Shown here in pieces: positions 33,336 to 45,055 of a stretch of DNA of 64,000 bases. This DNA is from Gyromitra esculenta (Eukaryota > Ascomycota > Pezizomycetes > Pezizales > Discinaceae): the NCBI GenBank assembly GCA_038503075.1, contig JBCAML010000016.1, forward strand, positions 1 through 64,000, in the 5' to 3' direction. Both the position numbers and the translations under genes were made by a program. The stretch's first letter is position 1; each line of letters starts with the position of its first letter. The notes below the pieces were generated by a model that saw nothing but the letters and a program-made list of their open reading frames with translations, ran no database searches and was not told where the DNA came from.

Positions 33336-33740
33336 TTTCATGGATTGATTTAAGGTAATGGCGTATAATTTAGTTGCTGGTTGTATCGTTGATTGGATGG
33401 TTATACAATCTCTTTGTTGTTCGGATATTTTCGGGTATAAGTTTGGTTAAGGAAAGCGGGGTATTTAAGTGATGGATTTCAGTCGTTCTTGTTCTTCTTC
33501 TTTTCTTTCCTTAAGCAACGTTCTCGTTTACCTTCTCCTGTGTCTATTGCAATACAATCTCGGTTCTACCTCAGAACCTTCGCTGCCGCTGTGAACCATC
33601 GTCGATACTTCGCCTTGAAGTATACCTCCCGTAGAACTTGTAGAAACACTACACTCTTCAAACGAGTTAGTATCTCGCTTAAGTAGCACTGCTCACCTTC
33701 AGGGATACTGAAGGGCTTAACGAGAGACTGAACCGTGAGA
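33336..33740 (+). repeat. Solo LTR (405 bp)
   Basis: TTTCATGG...CCGTGAGA, flanked by GAATT (33331-33335 and 33741-33745). Plus orientation, same family as the other LTRs of about 400 bp. Confidence 0.9.
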
Positions 33741-33937
33741 GAATTAACCATCTGCGAAGTAATAGAAATGTCCAAGGGCTAAACAACTAGGCCGTCACGA
33801 TTGTAAGAAAAAATATATTATCCGTCTATCATTTGTTCTCATCCATTTTCAAGGCCTTTTTCGGACTAACTAGGAGTGCACCGAACTCATAAGTCATTTT
33901 TGACTCAATGTAATTTTATTCAAATATTCAGCATGTA

Positions 33938-34169
33938 CAGTCATGTTCACAAAATCCTGGCACCCTACTAATCGTTGATAATGAACTAAATAGCTATGAA
34001 TCGAACTGGAAAAGGTTAATTCAAAAAGGTGGAAAACTATGGAGATTCTCAGATGTTAAATAGCGTTTAACTACCTCACATAACTATCTTCTACAAAAAT
34101 TATGGCCTCAAACCACGGTAGTCGTGCTTAATAGAGACGAGGGGTGCCAAGACTTTTCGAACGAGACTG
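33938..34169. mobile_element. Tc1/mariner-type MITE, 232 bp
   Basis: Terminal inverted repeats of 28 nt, CAGTCATGTTCACAAAATCC... and its counterpart ending ...GAGACTG, match at 22 of 28 positions, including CAGTC, GTTC and TGGCACCC. TA flanks both ends (33936-33937 and 34170-34171). There is no coding capacity. Size, TA target and terminal sequence fit a non-autonomous relative of Tc1/mariner or pogo elements. Confidence 0.75.
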
Positions 34170-34299
34170 TACATGGTGTTGGATTCAACGACGATTTTGT
34201 ACGAAGGGTTTCAATCTCTATCAAGCCGTAGCATTTGCCTACCATTTTGTAAGTCGAAATTTCGTAGTTGGGGGCAGACTCGCAATCCACACCAAACGC

Positions 34300-34673
34300 T
34301 TAATCCTTATCAACATTTGGATTTGGATTTTGGTGATCCAAGGATCCCTTGCCACTTCCAGTCCATCCCTTCACTCCGCGACTACCACCACCAGAGTGGA
34401 AAGGCTGGTCTTTGGGATCTTGGAATTTGGTTGTTGCTGCTTCCGGTACGGCAGCAGTACGTTTGTTGCGATTGATAGCCTTCGGATCATTTTCCTATGT
34501 ATAATTAGACTCATCGCTTGAACCAAATAGAACCGCAATGGCAGAAAAAAATTAGGGAAATTTACGATTTCTGGATCTCGAGGGAGCCCATCATGATGCG
34601 TGCGTTCGACATCGACAGTATTGTCTGACTGGGCGTTTGCGGCGCGCTGTCTTGCTTTTGACTCCTCTGGCAT
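34300..34673 (-). CDS. Small hydrophilic two-exon protein, 100 aa
   Basis: Exon 1 is 34673-34566 (MPEESKARQRAANAQSDNTV...). Intron 34565-34495 runs GTAAAT to ACATAG. Exon 2 is 34494-34300, ending TAA. Both exons are phase 0 and give 36 + 64 residues. The product is highly charged and glycine-rich near the end (FHSGGGSRGVKGWTGSGKG), without signal peptide or membrane segment; it resembles small intrinsically disordered stress-type proteins in composition. The family is not recognised. The MITE lies about 130 bp downstream of its stop. Confidence 0.6.
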
Positions 34674-35665
34674 AATGTCTGGGTATTAAATATTGTATCG
34701 ATTTTTCCTAAAGATGGATTTGGCTTTTGTTATGCTAGTTGGTAGATTCTTTGTGACGAGCTTAAAGGATGTCGTGATTAAATAATTGATGTATGGAAGT
34801 ATAAATATATAGAAGTAAAATTAATCGTAATATTTACGTAGTCTCGTGTTCCTCGGAGGAATATCTTGTTTGAACCAACCATATCTGTATGGAGAACAAG
34901 CCCGCGATTACGTAGAAATAAGGTAATTTCTCTGCAGCATATGCAACAGAAGCCTCATAAACGATCGATTTGCAGCATCTCAGTACCAGTTTCGCTTTAC
35001 CAATCTGTTTCTGGCTTCATGATCAGGATTTAGATTCCTTAGATACCTATACTTGAACTCACTACCCACTTCTACCTGCTGTTGGGTAGCCATGTTATTG
35101 CAGTAAAAACTAGTGCTCAAATATGCTCATGGTCATGATTTAAAATACATGCGGCTTGGTACATGAAAACCGCAACCGAAAATACCTCAATTCAGCTTTG
35201 TACGGATACTCGAAATGAGCAATATTTCACATACCATGTATTTGTTCATATATCGGTTTATTTACCAGGCAGTCAACCTACCTACATAGTTCCACATATC
35301 ATTCGCGTGTGCGTGTACCTTTAGCCACCAGCATTAAAGAGCTAGTATTGGAATCACAGCTACAGTAAAACAAAGGCAACAGAACAGATATGATACCTAA
35401 TTAAATGAATTAAATGATAGCTTGTAATGGTTGCAGTTACCTGATATGATATTAGCTCAACTGGTACGTCAATGTTTTCGCAATATTAACATGCACCACA
35501 GGCTTAGGTTGTCATAGGTCAATGGCATAAATTGTAGACCACTTCTTCGATCGATCGTGTGACGAAATAAGAAGTACGGTTATAGCCTTAAAAAATATCG
35601 TACAGTTCTAAATACTAGATATGCATCCCTCAAATACATATAAATGCCTAGGCCTCCAATCCGTC
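34674..35665. other. AT-rich intergenic
   Basis: Promoter side of the 100-aa gene and 3' side of the NmrA-like gene. No frame or element supported. Confidence 0.4.
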
Positions 35666-36833
35666 CTACTTACTGGTCCTGCGTTTCTTAGGTTTAAACT
35701 CCCCTGAATATGCTTTGAAAAAGTCCGTAAGTTCCTGCGGATGCTTACCGGTGATATCGTGAAAGGAGTGAGTGGAGATATAGTTCGTCTTTCCTTCCCT
35801 AACGAGGGAGTAGTACTCTAGAAGGTATTCCTTCTCCGAGTCGTCAATATTCGATTGGGAATCGAGAATGTTCCTAGCTTCCTCCCTGAAAGTGGGGTTA
35901 GAACATGAACTCAAACCGAGATCTCAAGACGGGAATGTATACTCAGAGATATTTTGATACTCCATCTTAACACCTAAGGCTTCAGTAGCAGCACTTGCAA
36001 GCTCACTGCCGCTGGCAAGCATTGGGCCTACAATGTGTTTAGTGTACTTCGTGTTTGAGAGTGTAGTGGATGTTTTTACTACAACGGACCTGTCAATACC
36101 ATCAACTGGCCACGGTGCTGGCCATTAAATCCATGTGGCCCTTCCCCGGTTAGTATATGTGCTGCGAGTTGTGCGATGTCTCCCAACGCAACTGGAGCAA
36201 ATTTATGAGTTTCTCCCGCGGGAAGTGGAAGTTTTCCTGAAGACTGTGCTTGCTTGTTGTATAGAAGAAGGTTTTCTGCGTAGAATCCCGCTCTAAATTT
36301 CACTATTCGGTTAGAAATCTTCACAGAGCTTCCTTTTATACGAAAAAAAGGGAGTTGACTTACCGAAGCACACAGGGAGAATGCCCAGTCTTCACTTCCG
36401 CATCCCCTTTACAAGCTAAAACCATAGACTCCATCTGGATGAATTCTCTCAAATGAGGCTGTTTCTTCTCATCTGCCATATCGCAGCCTGCAGCGCTCAG
36501 AAACAGAACATTCTGCACCTCAGCTTCCTTCGCAGCTTCCAACATCTCCTGGGTTAATTCGCCCTTTTTCGTATTTGCTGGAGGAATAAGGCATATGGTA
36601 TCAACTTCTGCATCCTGGAAAGCCTTCACAATCCCCTCTTTGTCGCCGGCGGTAGTTCCCACAACGTTGGCGCCTTTGTCTTTGAGGTCTTGGGCGCGCT
36701 CACTCTCGGGATTAAGGGAGGTGACGGTGAGAGAGTTGATCTTCTTGGAGAAATCGGCATTTGTTAAAATAAGCTCAGCTATCAGATGACCAGTTTGACC
36801 ATCGCCGGCCGTAATGGCGAGATTTCTTGACAT
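35666..36833 (-). CDS. NmrA-like NAD(P)-binding protein
   Basis: Atypical short-chain dehydrogenase of the NmrA/QOR2 type; members act as redox-sensing regulators or NADPH-dependent quinone reductases in the cytosol. The start is chosen at 36833 because it places the nucleotide-binding loop at the N-terminus (MSRNLAITAGDGQTGHLIAE); an in-frame ATG at 36899 is also possible. Landmarks are DTICLIPPAN, VLFLSAAGCD, and RAGFYAENLLLY formed across an intron with GTAAGT donor, CTAAC branch and TTTAG acceptor. Two more introns join VLTGP-MLASGSEL and NISE-EEARNIL. The C-terminus is LVREGKTNYISTHSFHDITG and a basic KPKKRRTSK tail. About 310 residues. Frames join cleanly, so it looks functional; the substrate is unknown. 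Confidence 0.85.
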
Positions 36834-37661
36834 AGCTGTTGGTAAAATTTCTAAGTACTTGGCTGGGACTAAGTAATTGAGGATTGTTTTTGCTGGCACA
36901 GTTATCGAGGAAGTGCGAGAGGGAATTTATGGTTGAATTCGCCATTTGGCTGCTTTCTTCATGAGCGTACCGTCATGACATAGGAGGCCCCTTGAGCTGA
37001 AGATTTAAGCCGGGGCGATGAGCTTTCGGTAACTTAAGAACGGGTTCTGCGCTGAGAATTACGCATAAATATGACTTTATCGTACATCATTGGTGCGCTT
37101 GCTTTGCGTCCCTCGAGTAAGGCTTTGTAGGTACATAAACTCCCGTATTAGCGATGGTACAGCACCGCGGAGCCATCTGCAACCAACTGTATGGTCATTG
37201 GTCGTCATGGCGAGTAGCAGAAATTCTCCTTGGCTTGCTTAGAATTATCCCCTAAAGCGATAGGTAGGTGGCTCTTACCACAATAAAACACCTACTAGCG
37301 CTTGCAGGAGGGTCATACAAGCACATCGCGCAGCTGGGAATCTCCTAGCCTAGCCAAAAACCAAATCGACGTTTAAATAGCAGAGTAGGGCTATGGAACC
37401 CTCGGTATGAACTCTCCTCTGTAATCCAACAAGTCTTGACACTCAGCATCTGAGTAAGTCGGAGGGCGTACAGAAAACACCATACTACGAGACACTAACG
37501 CCTTTGACCTTTATAGGAGCTACAGTTTCAATCAACGAGCGCTTACGCTTGGAAAAGATTTATGTAGGATTCACGTTCAGCTTATAATTACTTTGCTAAT
37601 GACAAGGAGAACCAAAATATACTAAGACTAGGTACATCCTTCAATTTTCCTAGACTGCCCT
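36834..37661. other. Intergenic, no gene recognised
   Basis: Promoter of the NmrA-like gene and 3' flank of catalase. No frame, repeat or RNA gene supported. Confidence 0.4.
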
Positions 37662-39936
37662 CTATTTCTGGTAAACATCCAAATTTGGTACTTTCCCGAC
37701 AAGCCTATGGTTCTCTCTAAACGGCATAAATTTCTTTTCCTTCCCTCTGCTCGGCGCCTCCTTTGCGTTCTCCTCGACTTCTGAGAAACTGAAGGGTTTA
37801 TTTGGTAGCAGGTCGTAAATCGCCCTCGCATACTCCGGCTTAATGCAGTAACATTGAGCTAAATATCTAACCTGGATTATCTCATAATCAACTAATTTCA
37901 ACACAACCGCTGTGTTGCTATGAAGGTCCGCACGAGCCTTATCGTCCATGACGCGAGTATAGAGTTCGCGAGCTTGATCATACTCCTTGACAGTGCCTTC
38001 AGAAGAATGATGGCCTTGCCGAGAGACAATGTTGTCAGCGACGGCATAAGGTGCTTCACTGCAGTCTGGGCGGAACTTATTGACGAAGCTATTGGGGACG
38101 TAGTGGGGATTTCCACCAGTATTGGCGTCGGAGCGGAGGGGGCCGTCAAAGTTGATACTGGAGTAGGATTTGGCCATGAAAGGGCAATTAACTACATAGT
38201 TGTGATTAAGGGTTAAAATTCTGGTTTTCCGGGAGAGGAATGGATCAAGTTATTACCAGGGATTTGATGCAGGTTGACACCGATACGGTGGTATTGGGCA
38301 TCGCGGTAGAAGAAGGTCCTGAATTGCAACAGCATGTCCGGGCTGTCTTCAATTCCTGGTACCATACTACCGGGGGAGAACGCAGCTTGCTCGACATCAC
38401 GATGGTAATTTTCCGGATTCTTATTCAAGACGAGTTTGCCAAACTCTTGCATCTTTCGAGCGAGAAGCGTTAGACGAGAATCTAGCACACGCCACAGGGG
38501 ATTGTAGTGATACATACTGGAAATTGGCTTCTTGGCCAGACCTTTGTCACGTCAAACGGATCAAACCCTAGCATCGCAGGATCCGCCTCCTCAGGTTTCA
38601 TAATCTGAACTTTAGCAGTCCATGTGATCTTTTCGCCCTTTTCGATTGCTTGCCAAAGGTCTCTCTTGGCATAGTCAGGGTCCTCGCCTAGATTCCTTAT
38701 CATGAGAATCTAGGTGTAGTTGTGACTTTTAGGAGAAGGCGGCTTACCAGACATACGGACAGCTTCGGGCCAGGTGAATTGCTTTTGACCGTGATCCGCA
38801 ATAAAATGGTACTTGACGTAGACAAATTTGCCATCCTTGTTGACCCTGTCCAATTCTTAGGATCTAACATAGCACAGAACTTCAAAACTAAGGAGTATAA
38901 AAACGAATTCTACCATTTGAAAGTGTGGCAACCATATCCGTGATTAAACCGCCACCCTTTTGGAGTACCATGGTTACTGAAGAGCATCAATCCGGCGTGG
39001 TTACTGCAACAAATCAGCCTCCGCGAGATAAATCATTAACGTTCGAGGATATGTCATACCTTTCGGGCACGTTGGCTAAGAAGTCAAACAAACTGTTATA
39101 ATCCAAGAGAAAGTTTGCTGGGTTGCGTTGCTGTGAACGAATCACATCAGGGCCTTGAATAGGGTCACGGCAAAAGAAAACAGGCTATCCGAAGGAATTC
39201 TAGGTTAATAAAATACTTTTAGGCAAATAAAGAAAGGAGACTCTGACCCAATTGAGCCCGACGATATCGTAATTTCCATCATCAGTGTAATGTTTGATAG
39301 CAAACCCACGCGGATTGCGACCAGAGTCCGGAAACTCCTTCCCGAAAGTAACGGTAGAGAAGCGTACAAAAACTGGGGTTTTCTTGCCTGGTTCACTATA
39401 AAGGCCAGCCTAATATTTCAGATAAGTTAACCCCACCGCTTTGCTCGATCTCCATACCCTAGGGCCTTAAATTACCTTGGTTAAGTGTGACATGTCTTTA
39501 GTGCACTCAAAGTATCCAAACGCACCAGATCCAGCGGGATGAACCATACCTTCTCGACAATTAGAAAATCATATCAAACAGTTAATCTTAATGAAGAAAT
39601 AAGCATACGCTCCAAGTTTTTCGACCTATTGAAGGTTTGCTGTTTCTGAAACAAGAACGTATCACTAGCAACTGGAATACCCCCTACGTTCTTACTATGT
39701 GCTGAATCAGGCCACGGGATTCCTTCGTTGTTTGTAAAATAGGGTGCGTCGTCTTTACGTTTCCCTCCGTCGACCACACCAGCCACTTTAGCTGCAATTT
39801 CAGCAGGCCCCTCATTGTGCATCTGAAAAAGGGACGACTTTTGTTCAGCGCGTGGGTCAACGCCCGCTGCACCGAGCGCAGAGGCAGCAGCTTCGAGAGG
39901 ATGTTGAAAGGGATTGGTGCTGGCGAGGTTTGACAT
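37662..39936 (-). CDS. Catalase, heme-dependent (divergent small-subunit type)
   Basis: Breaks down hydrogen peroxide. The start [17 protein letters not shown] lies at 39936. Order of landmarks: [15 protein letters not shown], the distal histidine in [85 protein letters not shown], and the proximal tyrosine region [22 protein letters not shown] follows. The C-terminus is [14 protein letters not shown] and ends at 37662. About eight introns; total a little over 500 residues, so no flavodoxin-like extension. The loop that normally reads VGNNTP reads VGLNWP, replacing the usual distal-pocket asparagine. The gene is otherwise complete. No clear peroxisomal SKL tail (ends VYQK). Confidence 0.88.
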
Positions 39937-41378
39937 TGTTTTCGTGATATGAGTAAGGGTGTGTTTTTCAACAAAGTGGGATAAATTCAACAAACTCAGA
40001 AGAGGTGATATAAAGACATATTTGGGTGGTTATATCGGAGATTTATCGAATCTCTGTAAGGGCGGCCTTGAGTGACATCACACGTATCAGATCTAATGCT
40101 TTGAGAGTTTACAATTGAGCGTTTTCGATTCGAGGTTCGATTGTTTAAACAACCTTTAGTTGTTGATCTCTATTGCTAGTTCACCTTTAAGACTATTGGA
40201 TAGAATCGTAGAAAGTAGAGTTGGCTGACGTCATGAAGCAGCTTTGAAGATAAGTTAATCGATTACGGGCATCGCTACAGATGGCTCTTTCCGCGAATCG
40301 ATTGGTTAATAGCTAAAGAGCGCGCTTGAACTGAGAGAATTGAGGTAAATCTCCACCGTTCCGTGTGTGAATTCCGAATCGCTTGGTTTTCCCAAATTCC
40401 CACGTTGGAGACATTGATATCAGGCACAGGAAACTTGAAACCACTCGGTTCGAGATCTTGATCTAGCGCTAATTATATTAAGTTTCACAAATTTGGTGTT
40501 ATGCAATAGTGAGTTTCCCATAGTTCGTGCCCGAATTTTATAATAAATTAATCTTCTCTTATCAATTGAATAACTGTCACGTAAGAAATATGAGGTAGTT
40601 CCCCTTGAATAGGTATCGCGCCGTCCTAGCCGTGTATCTCGAACATGAACGAAGGGATGAGTCGGGAATAAGAGCCAGCACAGCAGTAAGAGTGTTGTGA
40701 GTGATGCTACCATCTAACAAGAATAACTAAAACCACCCGAAGTTGACGACTTGATGTTTAGATCATGTTATATCGTATCGATGAGTACACTTATACTTGG
40801 ATTTTAAGCTCAACTCACCAAGCCCTAGCCCTTAGTGAGAAAGCTTTGTTCGTTTTCAAATTCAAAGTGATGATAGCTATATGCACACCCTAAACCGTGC
40901 ATAGGTTCAAAACAAGTAAGGAAATAAACCCATCAAACTAGGCGAGCCCGGCCTAATGCTTTCATTTGTCCGGCCGATCATTTTGAATGATGGAGCAATC
41001 ACGATAAGTATATTGAAGCTGCTTCTGATCGACACCTTCTGGTATTCCTGTAGTTTCCATGGTATAGCCGTCGAGAAAGGTGATTACAGATTCGAACGAA
41101 AAATTCCAAAATTATAACCGTAGAAATTCTTCTCCGTGAAAAAAAAAAGCCCACGTAGAAATTCCCGACCTACCTAAGGATCATATTTCGGTGGGGGCTA
41201 CAACATCCGAGATGATTCCTATTAGTTGCACAGCAATGGACGGATCATTATGGATTTATAGAATCAGTGCTCACCACATCGTTTGTGTCATGATCAAGCA
41301 CGGGCGGCCTATTGAAGTTAGATGATCCTTCATCACAAGTAGGGCAAGAAAAATAAACAGATGATAAGATTTCAATGC
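39937..41378. other. Intergenic, no gene recognised
   Basis: Catalase promoter side, then about 1 kb with no supported gene. Two sites reading CTTAGGTAGG (RC near 41170 and 41385) might reflect an extra 3' exon of the lectin-like gene, not resolved. Confidence 0.35.
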
Positions 41379-42480
41379 CTACCTAAGTATCCAGCTTTTA
41401 TTCGTTTGAGTCAACGAGAAGGTCCGGCCAACACAAGTCACCTCCGTTTCCTTATTACTGGTTTTCTCGAGCGAAAAAGAGTTTTCTCGATTTATAATCC
41501 TCCAATTATAGTTTCTATCCAATTCCAGTCTCCACGTTGAGTCGAGCGCTCCACCCGTTTGTATGCTCCACGCAGCTACGCCATTTGATGGTGCGCCGCC
41601 CATAGGACGCGCCTTTGAGTTAACGAGATTTCCTCTCGTGAGCCGATTTACAATGCTCCATGAGTTTTTCTGATAGGCGGCTGCAGGGTAACATTTTAGA
41701 TCAACCATGGTCCATTGGAGGCCCCAACTCTCGCGGTGCTGGGATGCTCTTGGGGATTCTGGAGGCGGCTTGAGGGAGGGTGGATTGTGGAGGTAATCGT
41801 GGCAAAGGAGGGATCCGTTTCCCACGTTTTGTATTTGGATCCAACCAGGAGGGAACGCAGCCGTAGGGATCACAAACTCCCAGTAATGCTGGTCATTCAT
41901 GGGGTCGAGTTTCTTGCTCTGACAAGTAGTACTGGATTTTCCCTTGACTAAATCGACCGCTTGTCCATTCAATACGTTTGTTATGCTATAGAAATCTCTG
42001 CAAAACTATCAGCTCTCGAGAAGAGGTCCATCGCAAGGGACCTTTCACAAGACTTGCCTTGCCTTATCGTGTTGCGAGAATCTCCACCTCTGCCAGCACC
42101 AGCCATAGTGTTTGTACGCACTAATTGTTCTACCGTCGTAGTCGTGGGGCGAGCCTAGTGAAGATTCGTGGCAATACAATCAGGACTCATTGACCTCCTA
42201 GTGGTTTTCGAAGATCTCTACTCCTACCTGCGTTCATGTCGAGGGCCCTGCCACTAGCAGGATTTGTGATGGAGTATGCCAACTCTCCCTCACTATCAAC
42301 GTAGTCTGCGAGTGGCTCGATCCACCATATTTGTTGATTGGGGTATAGATTCTCATCTTGAGCAAAAGCCAATACCGGAGACCAATCCTTATTCACGTCG
42401 GGGTTTTCTATGTGCAAGACGGTTGAAAGCTTTTTATTACGGATGACATAAGCGCCGGCTGGAATTCTGTTGTAGGGCAT
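41379..42480 (-). CDS. Ricin-B-type (beta-trefoil) lectin-like protein
   Basis: Sugar-binding fold only; no toxin catalytic domain is present. Exon 1 (from 42480, MPYNRIPAGAYVIRNKK) encodes a trefoil unit with PNQQIWWIEP and YSITNPASGRALDMNAG. A middle exon gives DYDGRTISAYKH and a QxW-like WCWQRWRF. The third (about 41992-41379) starts DFYSITNVLNGQAVDL and adds a second set of repeats, with NSWSIVNRLTRGNLV, STWRLELD and the end NKSWILR. The repeated Y/WxIxN...G..LD/DL pattern is typical. There is no signal peptide, so it is probably intracellular or unconventionally secreted. The middle/third junction is best explained by a GC-AG intron. About 310 residues; the 3' end could extend further by splicing. 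Confidence 0.68.
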
Positions 42481-43318
42481 AGTGGCTCTGTGTTGGTGGG
42501 AAGCTTAAGGTTGAGGGGAAGATTCTCGACTTGCGAATTTAAGGCAGGCAGCATGCCAAGGCACACCTGATTATGGAGGCCAAAGTCTGACATCCGTAAG
42601 ATAACAGCATATGCATTCAGACACGGTAAAATGTCTTCGTAGGCTTGTAATCTCTGGGATAGAGAATTAGTTCGTCAGTAGTACAAACTTCAAACCGTGC
42701 GATAAAGTATCTAGCAGAATCGGTGATGGATAGATAGTGAAAAATAAGGGATTCTAGTAGGTATGTAAATACTTGATAGGTCAAGTGATTGTTGCCTATC
42801 AATTGCAACCGATAACGATCACGTGCATCTTATCTGATGGCAGAGATCCACGCTTCCCTGATCTGTTGATAAAGTACATGTAGCTCTGCTGCACCACGGG
42901 GGGCATCTCTGTTTAACTATCTTCCTTCCTCTGAGGCGATTCCCATCTCCATCAGTTTACGCCTGCTGTGCAGAGAGCTGAGTCTATTGTTAGCAGTGCC
43001 ATGAGAGATGTGTTTATTATTAGCATCTACTGCTCTTTCGCAGAGCCGCATTCCAATGCAATCCAATTAGTCAACTAATGATCCACGACTGCCCCACAGC
43101 TGCAGTTAGTAGCTACATGTACTCATATGCACCCCCCTCTCCTCACTCTTTCCCCACTGTATTTAGAACCTTGTGCGCGGCCCTTGCGTCAGCTTCTGTG
43201 GAACATTCGTCCCTCCACGTCAACTAGTAGTCTGTTATAAACCTGCCCTGTCCTGCCCTGCCATGCATCGTATTTCTGTATTTCTGCTTGAACCAGCTCC
43301 CACGGCGGTATCTCTACA
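42481..43318. other. Divergent intergenic promoter region
   Basis: Separates the minus-strand lectin-like gene from the plus-strand F-box gene. No frame supported. Confidence 0.4.
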
Positions 43319-45055
43319 ATGTCACAAGCCATTCCCCTCCACCTTGCGCTTATCCTCGTCCCATATCTCTCTCCAGCAGATATAGCTCGTGCCCAGCTTG
43401 TCTGTAAGGTGAATACCGCAATCTGCTGTCTGTCCTGCCCAATCTAACTCCTACAGGACTGGGCGAACGTCTTCACGTCTGACAAGCTCCTGCTCACCGC
43501 CTTGCGCACCCATTTCCCCTTCTCCCACGAAGTACGCAGTCGCTCAAAACGAACCTCAGACCCATCATCCACCTTCACCCGTATCGCTCGCCGTTACGCT
43601 GCTCTCGCTCGTGGCATCCCCCAGCAAGAACTCCGCTTCCCAATATCTAAAACTCGTCGTGATATCTACGTGTGGACCTTCGCCGAGAACCTGCTTGTTT
43701 ACCAGTCGCGCCATTACCCCCACGCCGTCCTCTCGCTGCGCTACTTTGATTACTCCGCCACCCCTCGACGTGTCCGCGCCGGCGCCATCCAGCTCGATAG
43801 AGGGGGCGAGACTGTCATCCGCGTCAAGTTCTGTCGCGATGTCCTTGTCGTCGAACGCACCAACGAGCGCCCCATCAGTCCGGGGCGGACAAACTTCTTC
43901 GCCTCAGCAGAGTGCTACAGACTGCAGCTCAGTGGAGATGACGAGATAACCGCGGAAAAGATCAGTGCGATCGATACCTTTGAGTTTCCCTACATAGACT
44001 ACTCCTACCAGATCCTCAGCGACCACTCAGGCAAATATTACGCGGCTTACTCAAAGTCGACAGGATCCTACGGCAGCGTGGGTGTGTGGGAGACCGAGAC
44101 TGGCAGAAAAGTAAAGTACATCGGATCAACGAAGCTGGAGGGGATTGGGGGGATGATGACGGACTTGCTCGTGGTCCGGGAAGGGACGGGACAGAAGGTC
44201 GTGATGATTGGGAACGATAAGAGGAATAACAATGCGCGGCGTTGGGTTAGGTTTCCGAGCCATTGGGGGTATTTATCCAACATCCGCATCTTTCCCATAG
44301 ACGGCAACTGCGACGACGAAGAAGTGAAAGGGTTTGTGGGAAGGACGAAGCAAGAATGTCCAAGGGACTCGAACCTCCTTACTACAACTTTCAAAGTTGC
44401 CCGTCCCCTGGGCGGGCTCGACGACGATACGGACGAAGCCGAAGAGGCAGCTCTCGTGCTTTGGGAACTCGAGGATAACACGAATAAAGCTACCGCCCAT
44501 TACTACAACCTCTCGAGCAATACCCTGGTCAGAGTGAGGGACGCCGACGATCCGATCGATGCAGAAATGAGATACATGCTTCCACCCACACCTAATGATA
44601 CGGAGGCCGGTCAACGTCCATCACCATTCACAGTCAAGACCAAGGACGCGTTGAGCTTCACCATGGACTTCACCGGCCGCAACGAAGATTTCGAAGATAC
44701 GCGTTTGATGCTCTACCACCTCAATATCCAGAGCTTCTATCCATCACCAACAGACCCCACTGCCATGATCTTGGCATGGGAGAGTAATCTGAAACAAGCG
44801 GAACCATCAGAGCAGAATCACAAGAACGCGGACAAACACGGATCCGGCAGAGAAAACAGAGGCATCTACTCGGCCAACAGGAACGTGACGTATCAGAACC
44901 ATTTTGGCATGGAGGTTGTTGGCGATGAAAGAGCGGTGGTATTCCTCGAGCTGAGAGAAGGTGGTATGGACTTGGTCGTTGTCGTTTGGGATGATCCTTT
45001 CGTAGGTGCCATACTGCCAACAAAAAAAGTCCTGGAACCCTGGCCCTTGCCCTAG
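43319..45055 (+). CDS. F-box protein, 562 aa
   Basis: Exon 1 is 43319-43408 and encodes MSQAIPLHLALILVPYLSPA and the first part of the F-box (ADIARAQLVCK). A 48-nt intron follows (GTGAAT...CTAAC...CTACAG), and exon 2 is 43457-45055, starting DWANVFTSDKLL. Together they form an N-terminal F-box, which would link the protein to Skp1 in an SCF ubiquitin ligase. The remaining 500 residues are beta-rich with repeated short strands (e.g. RDIYVWTFAENLLVYQSRH, VGVWETETGRKVKYIGS), resembling the WD-like propeller regions common in fungal F-box proteins, but with no clear WD repeats. The target is unknown. Phase 0 junction, open throughout. Confidence 0.78.

Noticed and set aside
43611..44614. Alternative frames over the F-box gene
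   Set aside because: Overlap a long, spliced, protein-like frame; no independent support.
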